64,000 nt of DNA from assembly GCF_031846585.1 (NCBI RefSeq), contig NZ_JAVRHK010000010.1, forward strand, positions 116,707 through 180,706. The letters run 5' to 3'. Numbering within the stretch: the stretch's first letter is position 1; each line of letters starts with the position of its first letter. A model generated the notes under the pieces. It worked only from the letters and a program-made list of their open reading frames with translations. It was not told the DNA's origin and did not search any database. This stretch comes from Autumnicola musiva (GTDB lineage Bacteria > Bacteroidota > Bacteroidia > Flavobacteriales > Flavobacteriaceae). Shown here one piece after another: positions 7,083 through 16,668 of this stretch. A program made the position numbers and the translations under genes.

Positions 7083-9290
7083 TTAGATAGCCCGATAAGA
7101 AATCTTGTATTCTAGTCCGGGATCTATATTCATCTCATATTCGTTCTCACCAAGACTTTTAATAGCTGCGGAACCACGAGGTTTAGATTTACTTTTGAAA
7201 ATTAGCTTTCCTTCACCTTTCACTCCGGTAACCCTTATTTCTTTCTGATTTGCGTAAACTTTAATCTCACCATGTGGAGTAGGAACTTTACCTTCTATCC
7301 ACTTGAGCCCGCCAAGGTTTGGCCTAATCTCATATTCCGAATAACCTGGTGCCGTTGGTTGTACTCCAAGATAATATCTACCAAAGAGATAAATTGGGCT
7401 CGCACCCCAGGCATGACAAAGACTTTTACCATAAGGGCGTCCATACATAGATAAATGTTCAACTCCTTCGTCTGAAGGGTCATATTTTTCCCAGAACGAA
7501 GTTGCTCCCAATTCCAACATTCCGCCCCAATAATCCCGAATTTCATCTAACACATATTCCTGCTCTCCCATGGCGCAAAGCGCTTCGAGTTCATAAAAAC
7601 GCATATAGGGCGTGGTAATCTGTAAAACATCATCATTCAATAGTACATTTTCTTTTACACTTTGCTTTTGTTCTTCATTAAAGTAGTTAAAGAAAATACC
7701 GAACATATTTGCATAACGCGTGACCATATCCTGCATCTCCCCGTCAACTCGCTGGTGCAGCATAACCTGATCCTGTTCATCCCAAAATACATCGAATAAT
7801 TTGTCTTGCATTTCCTCTGCTAGGGCTTCATAGGTTTGCTGATCTTCAGTTTCATCGGCTATTTCAGCACTCACAGCCATGGCTTCCAGGCTTCGGGCAA
7901 GCAGCATTTGTTCAAAACTTACTTCCCCGGTCTTTGGTAAACCATCAGCCCAGTCTATAAATACCCAATCTCCTTCCAGTGGTTCAAGAAATCCGGCTTC
8001 GTTACGCCGACCCAGAACAAATTCCATTAAACTTTTCATCCGCGGATAAAAAGTTTCAATAAAATCAGTATCCCCGGTGTAGAGATAATAATCATAAATA
8101 CCCACAAACCAGTACAGCGAATAATCCATTATTGTATTGATATGTGCCGTTACAGGTTCTTTTCCGCGAAGTGCAAGAAGAGTACGTTCTACGGAAGCTT
8201 CGTCAAAGAACAGGTAATAGTTCATCATATAACTCTGGTGCGCATCTCCAGACCAGATCCAGCGGTCGCGTTTGATACCATCGATAAAAAACTCCCGTGA
8301 TGTTAAATGCATAGTGTATGCCGACACATCCCAGATTTCGTTCAGTAATTTATCAGAGGATTTAAATTCACCCCGATAATCCAAGGGCAAATATTCGTAC
8401 AGCATGGAAATGGAATCATATTTTAACGTTGGATCAGCCTGTACCTGCACATAGCGGTAGGCTTTGGATTCGTCATGGGTGTAAGTAGAGGGTTGGCTGC
8501 CTTCGAACTCAATATAATCAAGAGTTTCAGAGCGGGCAGAGTCAAGAGCCTCCTCCCGGGATTCTCCATAAAAGAGCGAAAGCTGTCCTTCTCCTTTCAG
8601 CCCATGTACACGAATATAACCGAATGTCTCTTTACCAAAATCTACTAATTCCCCCGAACCAACTGGTTCCGTGCTTTTTGCAGCCCAGGGCTCAGTCTCC
8701 AACTGAAATTCGGAAGGTCTGTCATCCGGCGAATGAAATTTCCAGGAACCTACAGGCATCCATGGTGTTCCGGATTGTTGCGCATTGCCTTCTTCATCGA
8801 TCCAGAGTTTATCTTCATTTGTCACCATCCAGGTCTCATCGGAATTAACATAGGTGCCATCAATATAAATAGCCGGTAGAAATTCCTGATTATAAACCTT
8901 AAATGAAATTTTATGTTTTCCCGGTTCGATCGTGATTGTTTTTGGTTGTCCGTGAATTTGAACACCATCCACCAATAATTGGAAAAGTCCTTCTGAGTAA
9001 ATATTTATCTCATCTTTTTCCGGAATGTTCACTTCTGTTTGAAAGGTGACTAATGGAAAAGGACTGTAGTAGCGCCAAAGTGGTGGAAATACTGCCTCCC
9101 GCTCGGTACGCCGCACCTGCATTTTATTACTCAGCCATATTTCATAATCTCCCGGATACCAAATCCAGGTAGCTGTATTATCCTCTTTGGTTTCCTGCGC
9201 GCATAGAACATTGAAATTCAACCCGGTAATTACAAAAAATATCAGCGGCAGGCTTTTTAAAAGAACAAACTTTAGGGATTTTACCATCAT
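7083..9290 (-). CDS. Alpha-L-rhamnosidase, GH78 family, secreted
   Basis: A 735-residue protein with an N-terminal signal peptide (hydrophobic residues about 8-30, cleavage near LCAQ). It has the GH78 order: N-terminal beta-sandwich domains, VDFGKETFGYIRV, then the (alpha/alpha)6 barrel beginning EFKSSDKLLNEIWDVSAYTM. The catalytic-region motif DGIKRDRWIWSGD spans residues about 337-349, and Asp occupies the position that is Glu in several characterised enzymes. C-terminal DPSDEGVEHLSMYGRPYGKS and HAWGASPIYLFGRYYLGV are also typical. It removes terminal alpha-L-rhamnose from pectic side chains in the periplasm. It leads the operon that ends in rhaT, and an operator-like element sits 45 bp upstream. 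Confidence 0.88.
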   Translation of the reverse strand: MMVKSLKFVLLKSLPLIFFVITGLNFNVLCAQETKEDNTATWIWYPGDYEIWLSNKMQVRRTEREAVFPPLWRYYSPFPLVTFQTEVNIPEKDEINIYSEGLFQLLVDGVQIHGQPKTITIEPGKHKISFKVYNQEFLPAIYIDGTYVNSDETWMVTNEDKLWIDEEGNAQQSGTPWMPVGSWKFHSPDDRPSEFQLETEPWAAKSTEPVGSGELVDFGKETFGYIRVHGLKGEGQLSLFYGESREEALDSARSETLDYIEFEGSQPSTYTHDESKAYRYVQVQADPTLKYDSISMLYEYLPLDYRGEFKSSDKLLNEIWDVSAYTMHLTSREFFIDGIKRDRWIWSGDAHQSYMMNYYLFFDEASVERTLLALRGKEPVTAHINTIMDYSLYWFVGIYDYYLYTGDTDFIETFYPRMKSLMEFVLGRRNEAGFLEPLEGDWVFIDWADGLPKTGEVSFEQMLLARSLEAMAVSAEIADETEDQQTYEALAEEMQDKLFDVFWDEQDQVMLHQRVDGEMQDMVTRYANMFGIFFNYFNEEQKQSVKENVLLNDDVLQITTPYMRFYELEALCAMGEQEYVLDEIRDYWGGMLELGATSFWEKYDPSDEGVEHLSMYGRPYGKSLCHAWGASPIYLFGRYYLGVQPTAPGYSEYEIRPNLGGLKWIEGKVPTPHGEIKVYANQKEIRVTGVKGEGKLIFKSKSKPRGSAAIKSLGENEYEMNIDPGLEYKISYRAI

Positions 9291-9334
9291 TTTATTAGGT
9301 TAAACCCGGAAGATGATAATTATTCCGCTTGAAC

Positions 9335-9356
9335 TTATCCTGTACCTTCCTGTTAG
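9335..9356 (-). promoter_or_regulatory. Shared PUL operator-like element upstream of GH78
   Basis: Minus-strand reading contains AACAGGAAGGTACAGGATAA, a copy of the element whose core GTACAGGATA recurs before six units in this locus. It lies 45 bp upstream of the GH78 start and just after the stop of the GH67N-like gene, marking a new transcription unit. On the plus strand the CCTG half-sites are direct repeats about 10 bp apart, an arrangement typical of AraC-type targets. The binding protein is not identified. Confidence 0.55.
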
Positions 9357-9359
9357 CAA

Positions 9360-12083
9360 TTATTCGAACAACCAGTCAATAGATTTTTTTCCATCGCCCA
9401 TGATACCTACATCACGGCTTTTAATATTTTGACTGGCTTCAATAAATCCTAAAACAAGAACTTTTCCCTTTTCCAGCTGAAGTTCATTCTCGCCATTTTC
9501 AAATTCATAGGTATGAATATTGACTTTTGGATAATCGTCCAGCTTCACTGCATTTGCAAGAACAATATCTGCCTGTCCCCTGGTATTTCCAGCAGCATTG
9601 GTTTCCAGAGTGGGAGGTGTGAGGTAATCTTCTTCTTCCGTATCAAAATAACCAACTACCAGTTTTACAGGCCTTGTATTTTTGAATTTAAGATTAGTTC
9701 CATTTTCTATTTGTTCCTGCTCTGCAAATTTCAGCGCATTTAAATTATTCAACTCCGGTGCGACCTCTAGAATTTGCGCATCCATTCTGTCGTACACCAG
9801 CTGCCCGGTCTCCACAGGAATTCTTGTTCGGTCAGGACCAAGAATTTGAACAGTTGCCGGAATCCAGGATTCGATTTTTTCCTTTTTACCGGAAGTCTTG
9901 CCCGGAGCGTCTAACATCTTAATGTTATTTTTGAAGTTATTGAATTCTTCTTCAAACAAAGGAAGCATTTCTTTCCAGGTTTTGAAATTTCCATCATCCC
10001 CACCTATAGGGATCCGTCTTTGTCCTGTTTGCATACTGTTAGCATAGAGATATGCGTCTTTAGTAAGCGAAACCAGTTCTTCATAATAATCCAGACTTTT
10101 TTCCAGATGAGCAGAAGCTTTTTTTAAAGTAGACACATCTCCTGAATAATTATATTCAAGTACCAGCATGGCTGCTTTCACTTTTTCAGCGAAGAAATTT
10201 GCAAAGGCATGATAGGCATAAATATCATTTTTTAACCTTTGAAACTCCTGTTCATCTTTTTTAACTTTATCTGCTGCATTGTCTATGGCTTTTACGGCCT
10301 CTTCAGCATGCGCTACTATTTCCCTAATTATTTGCGGTGGAGTTTCTCCCACATGAGGTTCATTGTTCCATTCTTTTCTCGCATAATCAATTAAAATTTC
10401 ACCTTCGGGGCCAGTAGACTCATAAAATCCGGGGTAAACCCTCCACTTATATGGATTTACAAGCTGACTCATGAACATTCCAAGTAATAATGTCTGTCGA
10501 TTACCTTCTGTAATTCCGAAACGTCTCAGTGTTTTTGGAGCTATTTCACCGGTTTCCTCATAAGCCTTCAGGATATTCTTACCGGTTTGTATATTGCCAC
10601 CGTATTTATCAGCCAGTTTTTTGCCCCAGTATTCGATCTCCTTTTCCCGATCACGCTTTTGATCCCAGGCGTACCTTCCCCAGGATTCATACCAGATCCA
10701 GTCCCGGTTCATTTCCAATAATCGTTCATCGGTTTTATCGGCAGTATAAGGCCAGTCCCAGTACGAAACCTGTGGATACAGGTGTAAGGCGTTAGCGCCA
10801 TGAACATTATGCATGGCTTTTACACTTTTCTGAATAAAGTCTGGTGAACCGTATCTGAAAGGCTCCAGATTTGCAAGAATATGAACATTAGAAATGTGAA
10901 TAGAAGCCAGAGCGCTTAAATCCTTATGAATCTTTGTCCATGGACCCCGCGGCTCATATGTAGTTAGCGACTCGCCATTATACTTATGCATTGTATAAAG
11001 ATTTTTATACAAGGGAAAAGCCTCTTCAATAACTTCGGGCGCATCGGTATCATGAGCCCTCAAAATAATTGGCGGCTCATCAGTCCTGTTTAGTTTTTCA
11101 AGACCATCCTTCACGCCAGGGATTACAGTGTTGGTAAACCAGTTGATATCATTTTCAATACCACTCATGGCTTCTCCTAAAGCAACGAGCAATCCCACAT
11201 TTGGATATTTTTCAATAAAAGCGGCAACAGACTTGCGGGTATAATCTTCCAATAGAGGCGTGATTACCCTTCCCCTGTCCTGAGTTTTTATATCATGATA
11301 TTCAGCAAATGGCTGGGAAACGATGATATTGTAAAACATCTGGATTACCCAGATTCCTCTTTTATTAGCCTCTTTGGTTAAAAAATCGAAGATCTCTTCA
11401 TTCTTTTTAAATGTGGCTTCATCAACCTCAAGGGCATAAGGATAATCTTCAAGTTTAACCAGGGAAGCGAAAGGATGCCCGTTCCATAAATAAAGGGAAT
11501 TATATCTGTTTTCAACAAGTACGTCCAGATATTTTATCCATAGTTCCTTATCGTAGAACCACGGAAAATTTTCCGGGGTATAGGGATATTCATAAACAGA
11601 CCTTCCCGGCAACAGGGTGGTTTTTTGCAAACCAATGGCGGTACCCCGTATAACCATTTCCGGCCGATCTTCGAAATCTATATCAAACGGCAAGGCGCTT
11701 CCAGCATTGAGCCTTTCTGCAAGTTCCATTGCTCCGTATAAAGCCCCGGAAGCGTCGTGGCCAACGACAAAAATTTTATTCTCTTTTGAATAAATTCTAA
11801 AGCCTTCTTCTGCCTCAGGTACATTTTCCCTATAGCTGGCACCTATGTGTTTTATATACCATTCTGAATCCTTTTCAGCAATGTAAATAACTTGTTCTAT
11901 GCTATTATTACCTGGAACTTCAGTAGATATTTGCACCTTGAAACCCGAATCAGAAAGAGACTCATTAAGTTCTTCCGATCCAAATTTGACCCGGGGAGAT
12001 TGCTGATCACTAATAATTGCAATCTGAGCATTCAATCCCGCAGAAAACAATATTGTTATTAAAAGAAGAATTATATTTTTCAT
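9360..12083 (-). CDS. Alpha-glucuronidase-like glycoside hydrolase (GH67-type N-terminal domain), secreted
   Basis: A 907-residue protein with a signal peptide (MKNIILLLITILFSAGLNAQ). Residues about 20-135 form a GH67N/GH20b-like mixed domain ending EGFRIYSKENKIFVVGHDAS and GALYGAMELAERL. The central barrel has RGTAIGLQKTTLLPGRS, WIKYLDVLVENRYNSLYLWN and GIWVIQMFYNIIVSQPF, and resembles uronidase barrels. A long C-terminal helical and beta region follows. It probably removes a uronic acid from a pectic side chain in the periplasm. It does not match classical GH67 or GH115 motifs well enough for a family call. It is last in its operon, 41 bp after the SDR gene. Confidence 0.6.
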   Translation of the reverse strand: MKNIILLLITILFSAGLNAQIAIISDQQSPRVKFGSEELNESLSDSGFKVQISTEVPGNNSIEQVIYIAEKDSEWYIKHIGASYRENVPEAEEGFRIYSKENKIFVVGHDASGALYGAMELAERLNAGSALPFDIDFEDRPEMVIRGTAIGLQKTTLLPGRSVYEYPYTPENFPWFYDKELWIKYLDVLVENRYNSLYLWNGHPFASLVKLEDYPYALEVDEATFKKNEEIFDFLTKEANKRGIWVIQMFYNIIVSQPFAEYHDIKTQDRGRVITPLLEDYTRKSVAAFIEKYPNVGLLVALGEAMSGIENDINWFTNTVIPGVKDGLEKLNRTDEPPIILRAHDTDAPEVIEEAFPLYKNLYTMHKYNGESLTTYEPRGPWTKIHKDLSALASIHISNVHILANLEPFRYGSPDFIQKSVKAMHNVHGANALHLYPQVSYWDWPYTADKTDERLLEMNRDWIWYESWGRYAWDQKRDREKEIEYWGKKLADKYGGNIQTGKNILKAYEETGEIAPKTLRRFGITEGNRQTLLLGMFMSQLVNPYKWRVYPGFYESTGPEGEILIDYARKEWNNEPHVGETPPQIIREIVAHAEEAVKAIDNAADKVKKDEQEFQRLKNDIYAYHAFANFFAEKVKAAMLVLEYNYSGDVSTLKKASAHLEKSLDYYEELVSLTKDAYLYANSMQTGQRRIPIGGDDGNFKTWKEMLPLFEEEFNNFKNNIKMLDAPGKTSGKKEKIESWIPATVQILGPDRTRIPVETGQLVYDRMDAQILEVAPELNNLNALKFAEQEQIENGTNLKFKNTRPVKLVVGYFDTEEEDYLTPPTLETNAAGNTRGQADIVLANAVKLDDYPKVNIHTYEFENGENELQLEKGKVLVLGFIEASQNIKSRDVGIMGDGKKSIDWLFE

Positions 12084-12124
12084 ATCAATATTTTTATCTT
12101 TTTCGGAAATTTATTTGCTAGATC

Positions 12125-12889
12125 TCAGTATCCGAAAGCTCTTGCTCCACCATCCACACTAAAATCCTGACCTGTTATATACGTGGCGGAAGGGGAAGCT
12201 AAAAAACACACCATCGCAGCCAATTCCTCTTTTTCCCCAAACCGGTGTAAAGGCATTCGGGATAAAATTTTTATTTTTCGCTCTTCATCCATTACCTGCT
12301 CAACCAGCTTAGAAGGAAACCAACCCGGAGAAACAGAATTTACCAGGATATTATCGCTGCTCCATTCTACGGCCAGTCCACGTGTAATTCCCAGTACAGC
12401 AGTCTTACTGGAGCTGTATGGAACCACCTTAGAAAACCCAAAATAAGAAGCCATAGAAGAAATATTGATAATCCTTCCTGTGTGGGTTGATTTTTTAAGC
12501 CAGGAATAGGCAGCTTTACAACACCTGTAAACCGCATTTACATTTACTTCATGAATTTTTATCCAGCTTTCCTCAGTGACTTCTTCAGCTCTTTTTTTCA
12601 TTGTTATTCCGGCATTATTCACCAGAACATCTATTCCTCCAGATGCTCCAATTTCGTTAAAAACTGAAGTAACCTGTTTGGCATTGGTCACATCGGTTTC
12701 AATAAAACGTAGATCTAAATTTGAAGGAATTGAAATATCCTCTTTTGTCCTGCCGGTTCGGCTTAACGCAAAAACTTCTGCGCCCAGTTCAGCCATTAAC
12801 AATGCCTGGCTAAGTCCAAGTCCACCGGAAGCACCAGTAACGATTATCCGAATTCCTTCGAGCGAAAAAAGAGTTTTCAGTTTCTCCAT
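12125..12889 (-). CDS. SDR-family sugar/sugar-acid dehydrogenase
   Basis: A 254-residue classical short-chain dehydrogenase: TGASGGLGLS (cofactor glycines), VLVNNAG, catalytic Ser in NISSMAS and YSSSK (Tyr-Lys), and a C-terminal TGQDFSVDGG. The layout resembles 2-deoxy-D-gluconate 3-dehydrogenase (KduD) and L-rhamnose or L-fucose 1-dehydrogenases. The start codon directly follows the stop of the enolase-superfamily dehydratase gene with no gap, so both probably work in one aldonate pathway. It could oxidise the free sugar to the lactone, or a keto-deoxy acid. The cofactor and substrate are not fixed by sequence. Confidence 0.75.
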   Translation of the reverse strand: MEKLKTLFSLEGIRIIVTGASGGLGLSQALLMAELGAEVFALSRTGRTKEDISIPSNLDLRFIETDVTNAKQVTSVFNEIGASGGIDVLVNNAGITMKKRAEEVTEESWIKIHEVNVNAVYRCCKAAYSWLKKSTHTGRIINISSMASYFGFSKVVPYSSSKTAVLGITRGLAVEWSSDNILVNSVSPGWFPSKLVEQVMDEERKIKILSRMPLHRFGEKEELAAMVCFLASPSATYITGQDFSVDGGARAFGY

Positions 12890-13969
12890 CTATAAAACCT
12901 CTTCAAGTTTTCCATCTTTAAATTTAAAGCCCCATCCCGGGCCTTCATTTGGCTTCGCTATCCCATCTTCTACTGATATAGGATTATCGATTAGAGTATC
13001 TACCCAGTTAAAACTTTCAGAACCAAATCCATTTGTAATTGTACAAAGCAATGGCACATCATATTCTTTATAAAAGTGAGGGAGCACACTTGCGTTATGG
13101 ATTCTTGCCAGGCTCGCACTCTCTCTCCAGCGCTCCACCCCTCCTATCCTTAGAATATCGGGTTGCCATAAATCTAACGCATTATTGTTCAGAAGATTTT
13201 TTAGGGTATGCAATGAATATTCCCGTTCTCCCATGGCAATAGATATTCCCGCTTTTTCCCTTAATATTTTATAGCCCTCAACATCACGTGAATCGATTGG
13301 CTCCTCAAACCAGGTGATATTCATATCTCTTGCGGCTTCTGCCAGTCGAAGCGCATTTGCCAGGCTCATTCCCTGGTTTGCATCCATCATAATTTCTATT
13401 CCTGAGCCCAAATTCTCCCTTACAAGCTTCAGCCTTTCGAGATCTTCCTGCCAGTCGGGTTTTCCCACCTTGATCTTAACCGCCTTGAAACCTTTGTTCT
13501 TATATGTAGAAACTTCATCTAATAATTCATCAACAGAATAGGATATCCAGCCGCCGCTTCCATAAACAGGAATCCTGGTTTGAGATGTCCCAAAAATTTT
13601 CCACACGGGCTGAGACAATACTTTACCCCATGCATCCCACATGGCTATATTGTAAGCAGCCATAGCCCATTGGTTTATTCCTTCACGCCCAAAATATTCA
13701 TTTTGAGCCTCCAGTTCCTGAAGGACTTTAGCAGTTGCATTAACATGTTTTCCTACTAAAAATTCTCCTACATCTTTTAATGCGCCGATGATTGCATTTC
13801 TGCTATACTGAAAACTTAACAAGTATGCTTCTCCTTCAATTCCATTCTCCAACTGAATTCGAACAATGAGAAAACTAATCTCAGTAAGGCTATGTGTACT
13901 ATCTGAAATAGGCTTATCAAGTATAGATCGTGAACTGAAGATTTTAAAGGAAGAAATTTTATCTCTCAT
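12890..13969 (-). CDS. Enolase-superfamily (mandelate racemase type) sugar-acid dehydratase
   Basis: A 359-residue cytosolic protein with the full catalytic set of the mandelate racemase subgroup: KIK at residues 165-167, Asp196 (MDANQG), Glu222 (WFEEP), Glu248 (MGEREYS) and His298 (LPHFYKEYD). Relatives dehydrate aldonates such as L-fuconate, L-rhamnonate or D-gluconate to 2-keto-3-deoxy acids. It lies between an Na+ symporter (11 bp) and an SDR (0 bp). With the lactonase at 1366-2226 and the SDR/FAH pair at 36704-38356, an L-fuconate or L-rhamnonate dehydratase role is plausible. The substrate is inferred. Confidence 0.78.
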   Translation of the reverse strand: MRDKISSFKIFSSRSILDKPISDSTHSLTEISFLIVRIQLENGIEGEAYLLSFQYSRNAIIGALKDVGEFLVGKHVNATAKVLQELEAQNEYFGREGINQWAMAAYNIAMWDAWGKVLSQPVWKIFGTSQTRIPVYGSGGWISYSVDELLDEVSTYKNKGFKAVKIKVGKPDWQEDLERLKLVRENLGSGIEIMMDANQGMSLANALRLAEAARDMNITWFEEPIDSRDVEGYKILREKAGISIAMGEREYSLHTLKNLLNNNALDLWQPDILRIGGVERWRESASLARIHNASVLPHFYKEYDVPLLCTITNGFGSESFNWVDTLIDNPISVEDGIAKPNEGPGWGFKFKDGKLEEVL

Positions 13970-13980
13970 TTTACCAGACT

Positions 13981-15564
13981 TTAGTTGCCGTTAAAAATCA
14001 TGTAGAGAGCAATCATCACTACAAATAACGCACCCCATAAAATTTTAGCTGATCTTGTGAGCTTCGGTATTTGACCATAATTAAGTACACTTACAAATTT
14101 CTCTTTGGTTCTATCGGCAATTGAAATAATTACAATTAGTATAGACAGAAGAACAAAGATGTAAAAAGAAAGCATTAAGAAATGAGGCCAAACCTCATAC
14201 TGATCTGCCGGAAAAACCCAGAGATATAAAATGCCTATTCCAAGGCTAATAATAGTCCCAAATAATAAGATAAAATTTGCGGCCCTCGTGGTGGTTCTTT
14301 TCCATAAAACACCAAATAAGAAGACCACCGACATTGGCGGAGCAATGAAACCTAAAATCGACTGGAATACATCGAAGAGATTTAATCCTTTTATGCTGTT
14401 TATAGCAAGAGTAATAAAAATCGCTATACCCGCCCCAAGAACAGTTACAATTCTTCCAATTTTTATTACCTGCTTCTGGCTGGCTTCTGGCTGAAATTTT
14501 TTTACGTAAATATCCATTGTAAAAACCGTACTGAGCGCATTTAATGCAGAATCTATAGTACTTACCAGGGCGGCGATTAAAACAGCCATCACCAATCCCG
14601 TCATTCCCACCGGGAACATTTTGGTTACCATAGTCATATAGGCTTCATCGGGATTCTGTAATTCAGGATATAAAATAAAACAGATAATTCCTGGAAGAAT
14701 AAACAAAGGAACATCTAAAATCTTCAGCCAACCAGTAAAATTGGCTCCAAGTTGCCCCTGTTTTATATTTTTCGCCCCAAGAACCGACTGTACCATAGAC
14801 TGATCTGTACACCAAAACCAAACACCCATTACGGGATAACCTAATAAAATGGCCAGCCAGGGATAATTAGGATCATCAGCCGGAAGAAATAAATTCCAGT
14901 ATTCCGAAGGTGTTTCAGCAATAAGAGTTTCAATTCCTCCTATTTTATAAATTCCGGTTATGGTAAGCGCAAGAGAAACCACGATGAGCAAAATCATCTG
15001 AAAAACATTGGTATAAGCAATAGCCTTAAGGCCTCCGGCAATCGTAAAAAAAGAAGCTATTATAATGAGGACTATAATCGACATCCACATAGGTATTCCC
15101 AGTATCTGCTGGATCAAAATTCCACCGGCAAACAGGGTGAGCGACAACCAACTTATCAGTATTGTTACAATTGTATACCAGGCAAGTATATTTTGGGTAG
15201 AATCTCCAAAGCGCTTCCCCATAAATTCAGGAAGGGTTTGTACCCGTGCGCCCATATAACGAGGTGCAAAAACAACAGCTAGCAGGAATATAAATATGAA
15301 TGCGTACCAGGCAAAATTTCCAGCTACAATTCCCGTAGTATAACCAATACTTGCAGAGGCTATAAGCATAGACGGCCCAACATTGGTACCCCACATAGTA
15401 AGGCCAATGCTGGTCCAATTAAGGGAATTCCCCGCAAGAAATAAATTTTCATCGGTTTCCCCTTTATTCCTGAAACTTGCCCAGTAACCAATCCCTACCA
15501 GAACCAAAATATACAATCCTACAACTACAAAATCTGTAATGCTTAGCAATTCATGTATTTCCAT
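13981..15564 (-). CDS. Sodium/solute symporter (SSS family), SGLT-like
   Basis: A 527-residue inner-membrane protein with about 13-14 predicted transmembrane segments. Signatures include GYWASFRNKGETDENLFLAG after the first helix, FWCTDQSMVQSVLGAKN, typical of Na+-sugar cotransporters, and LVSTIDSALNALSTVFTMDI, the conserved sodium-site helix with Ser/Thr. It probably brings a mono- or disaccharide or uronic acid across the inner membrane. It sits 14 bp from the Gfo/Idh/MocA gene and 11 bp from the dehydratase gene. That suggests it imports the substrate those enzymes consume. Confidence 0.85.
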   Translation of the reverse strand: MEIHELLSITDFVVVGLYILVLVGIGYWASFRNKGETDENLFLAGNSLNWTSIGLTMWGTNVGPSMLIASASIGYTTGIVAGNFAWYAFIFIFLLAVVFAPRYMGARVQTLPEFMGKRFGDSTQNILAWYTIVTILISWLSLTLFAGGILIQQILGIPMWMSIIVLIIIASFFTIAGGLKAIAYTNVFQMILLIVVSLALTITGIYKIGGIETLIAETPSEYWNLFLPADDPNYPWLAILLGYPVMGVWFWCTDQSMVQSVLGAKNIKQGQLGANFTGWLKILDVPLFILPGIICFILYPELQNPDEAYMTMVTKMFPVGMTGLVMAVLIAALVSTIDSALNALSTVFTMDIYVKKFQPEASQKQVIKIGRIVTVLGAGIAIFITLAINSIKGLNLFDVFQSILGFIAPPMSVVFLFGVLWKRTTTRAANFILLFGTIISLGIGILYLWVFPADQYEVWPHFLMLSFYIFVLLSILIVIISIADRTKEKFVSVLNYGQIPKLTRSAKILWGALFVVMIALYMIFNGN

Positions 15565-15578
15565 AGGTGGTTAGCTTT

Positions 15579-16667
15579 CTAAAGCAGGTAATCTTTGAGT
15601 TGATATTCTTTAATAATGTCTGCAGTCTTTTCCGGTTTACCTGAGGCCAAAGATCTTTCCATCGCCTTCAATAAAACAATTGTTCCAATTCCTTCAATTA
15701 GGTTTGGATAAGATGTGAATCCCTCACGAATACTGTCAGCAAAATAATTCAGGTAATTCTCATATTCTCCAGCATGATGGCTTTTCCCTTCAAAACGGAA
15801 GAAATGCTTCAACTTATGTTCCCAAGTGACATGCCGCTCCTCACCATCTTTATCGGTAATAGCATAGCGTAAATCCATATAATCGCCCTGGCTACAACCT
15901 AAATCCCCCCGGAGAATGCAGCTCATTTCACTATCGCGTTGTACCGGTTGCACAGGACCCGAATAGGCTCCACCTACCCTCGCAATTCGTCCATCTTTGG
16001 CCTTGTAGATAAATTGCATGGTATCCACATTTTTTAATCCGCCCTTTTTGCCATTTTCGCTAAGCATTCCGTAACCCATCACTTCTTCAATTTCCGGCAA
16101 ATACCAACGGATAAAATCTACAGGATGGCTTAATCCTCCATACAACCATTTAAAGGAATCTTCAAGCGCCCAGGGCTTTTCCAAAAACCAGCGATGATCG
16201 GCATTATAATAGGATTCCACGGTTACCAGATCGCCAATAAGTCCGGCTTCAAAATCTTTCCGCTGGCGTTTCATCGGTTCAAAAAACCGACTGCTCTGGC
16301 CTACAAATAATTTTTTTCCGGTTTTCTTTTGAAGTTCAATTAATTCGGCAGCATCTTTTAGATTGTCTATTAAAGGTTTAGTACAAACCACATGTTTGTC
16401 ATGTTCTAAAGCCATTTTAATATGCGTCGCATGAAGATGATCTGGTGTATAAATGGCGATCGCTTCAATAGACTCATCATTTAAAAGATCTTCAAATTTT
16501 GTAGTGTATTCATGAAAATCGAACTCCTTTGCCCTGTTCTTACAAACCTCGATATTGAGATCACACATTTTCACCAGTTCAACCTTCGGACTTGAAAGCG
16601 CAGCAGAAATTGTGCTTCTACCTTCGCCAAGCCCTAGTATTCCCAACCTTAATTTTTTGTCTTTCAT
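15579..16667 (-). CDS. Gfo/Idh/MocA-family NAD(P)-dependent oxidoreductase
   Basis: A 362-residue protein with an N-terminal Rossmann fold (LRLGILGLGEGRSTISAAL), DEAIAIYTPDHLHATHIK-type segment, the conserved CTKPL dinucleotide-site EKP equivalent at about residue 97, and a C-terminal alpha/beta substrate domain (GGLSHPVDFIRWYLP). Family members oxidise or reduce sugars and cyclitols. It is separated by only 1 bp from the GH141-like gene upstream. In this operon it may oxidise the sugar imported by the adjacent symporter to a lactone. It lacks a Tat or Sec signal, so it is cytosolic. Confidence 0.8.
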   Translation of the reverse strand: MKDKKLRLGILGLGEGRSTISAALSSPKVELVKMCDLNIEVCKNRAKEFDFHEYTTKFEDLLNDESIEAIAIYTPDHLHATHIKMALEHDKHVVCTKPLIDNLKDAAELIELQKKTGKKLFVGQSSRFFEPMKRQRKDFEAGLIGDLVTVESYYNADHRWFLEKPWALEDSFKWLYGGLSHPVDFIRWYLPEIEEVMGYGMLSENGKKGGLKNVDTMQFIYKAKDGRIARVGGAYSGPVQPVQRDSEMSCILRGDLGCSQGDYMDLRYAITDKDGEERHVTWEHKLKHFFRFEGKSHHAGEYENYLNYFADSIREGFTSYPNLIEGIGTIVLLKAMERSLASGKPEKTADIIKEYQLKDYLL

Positions 16668-16668
16668 A

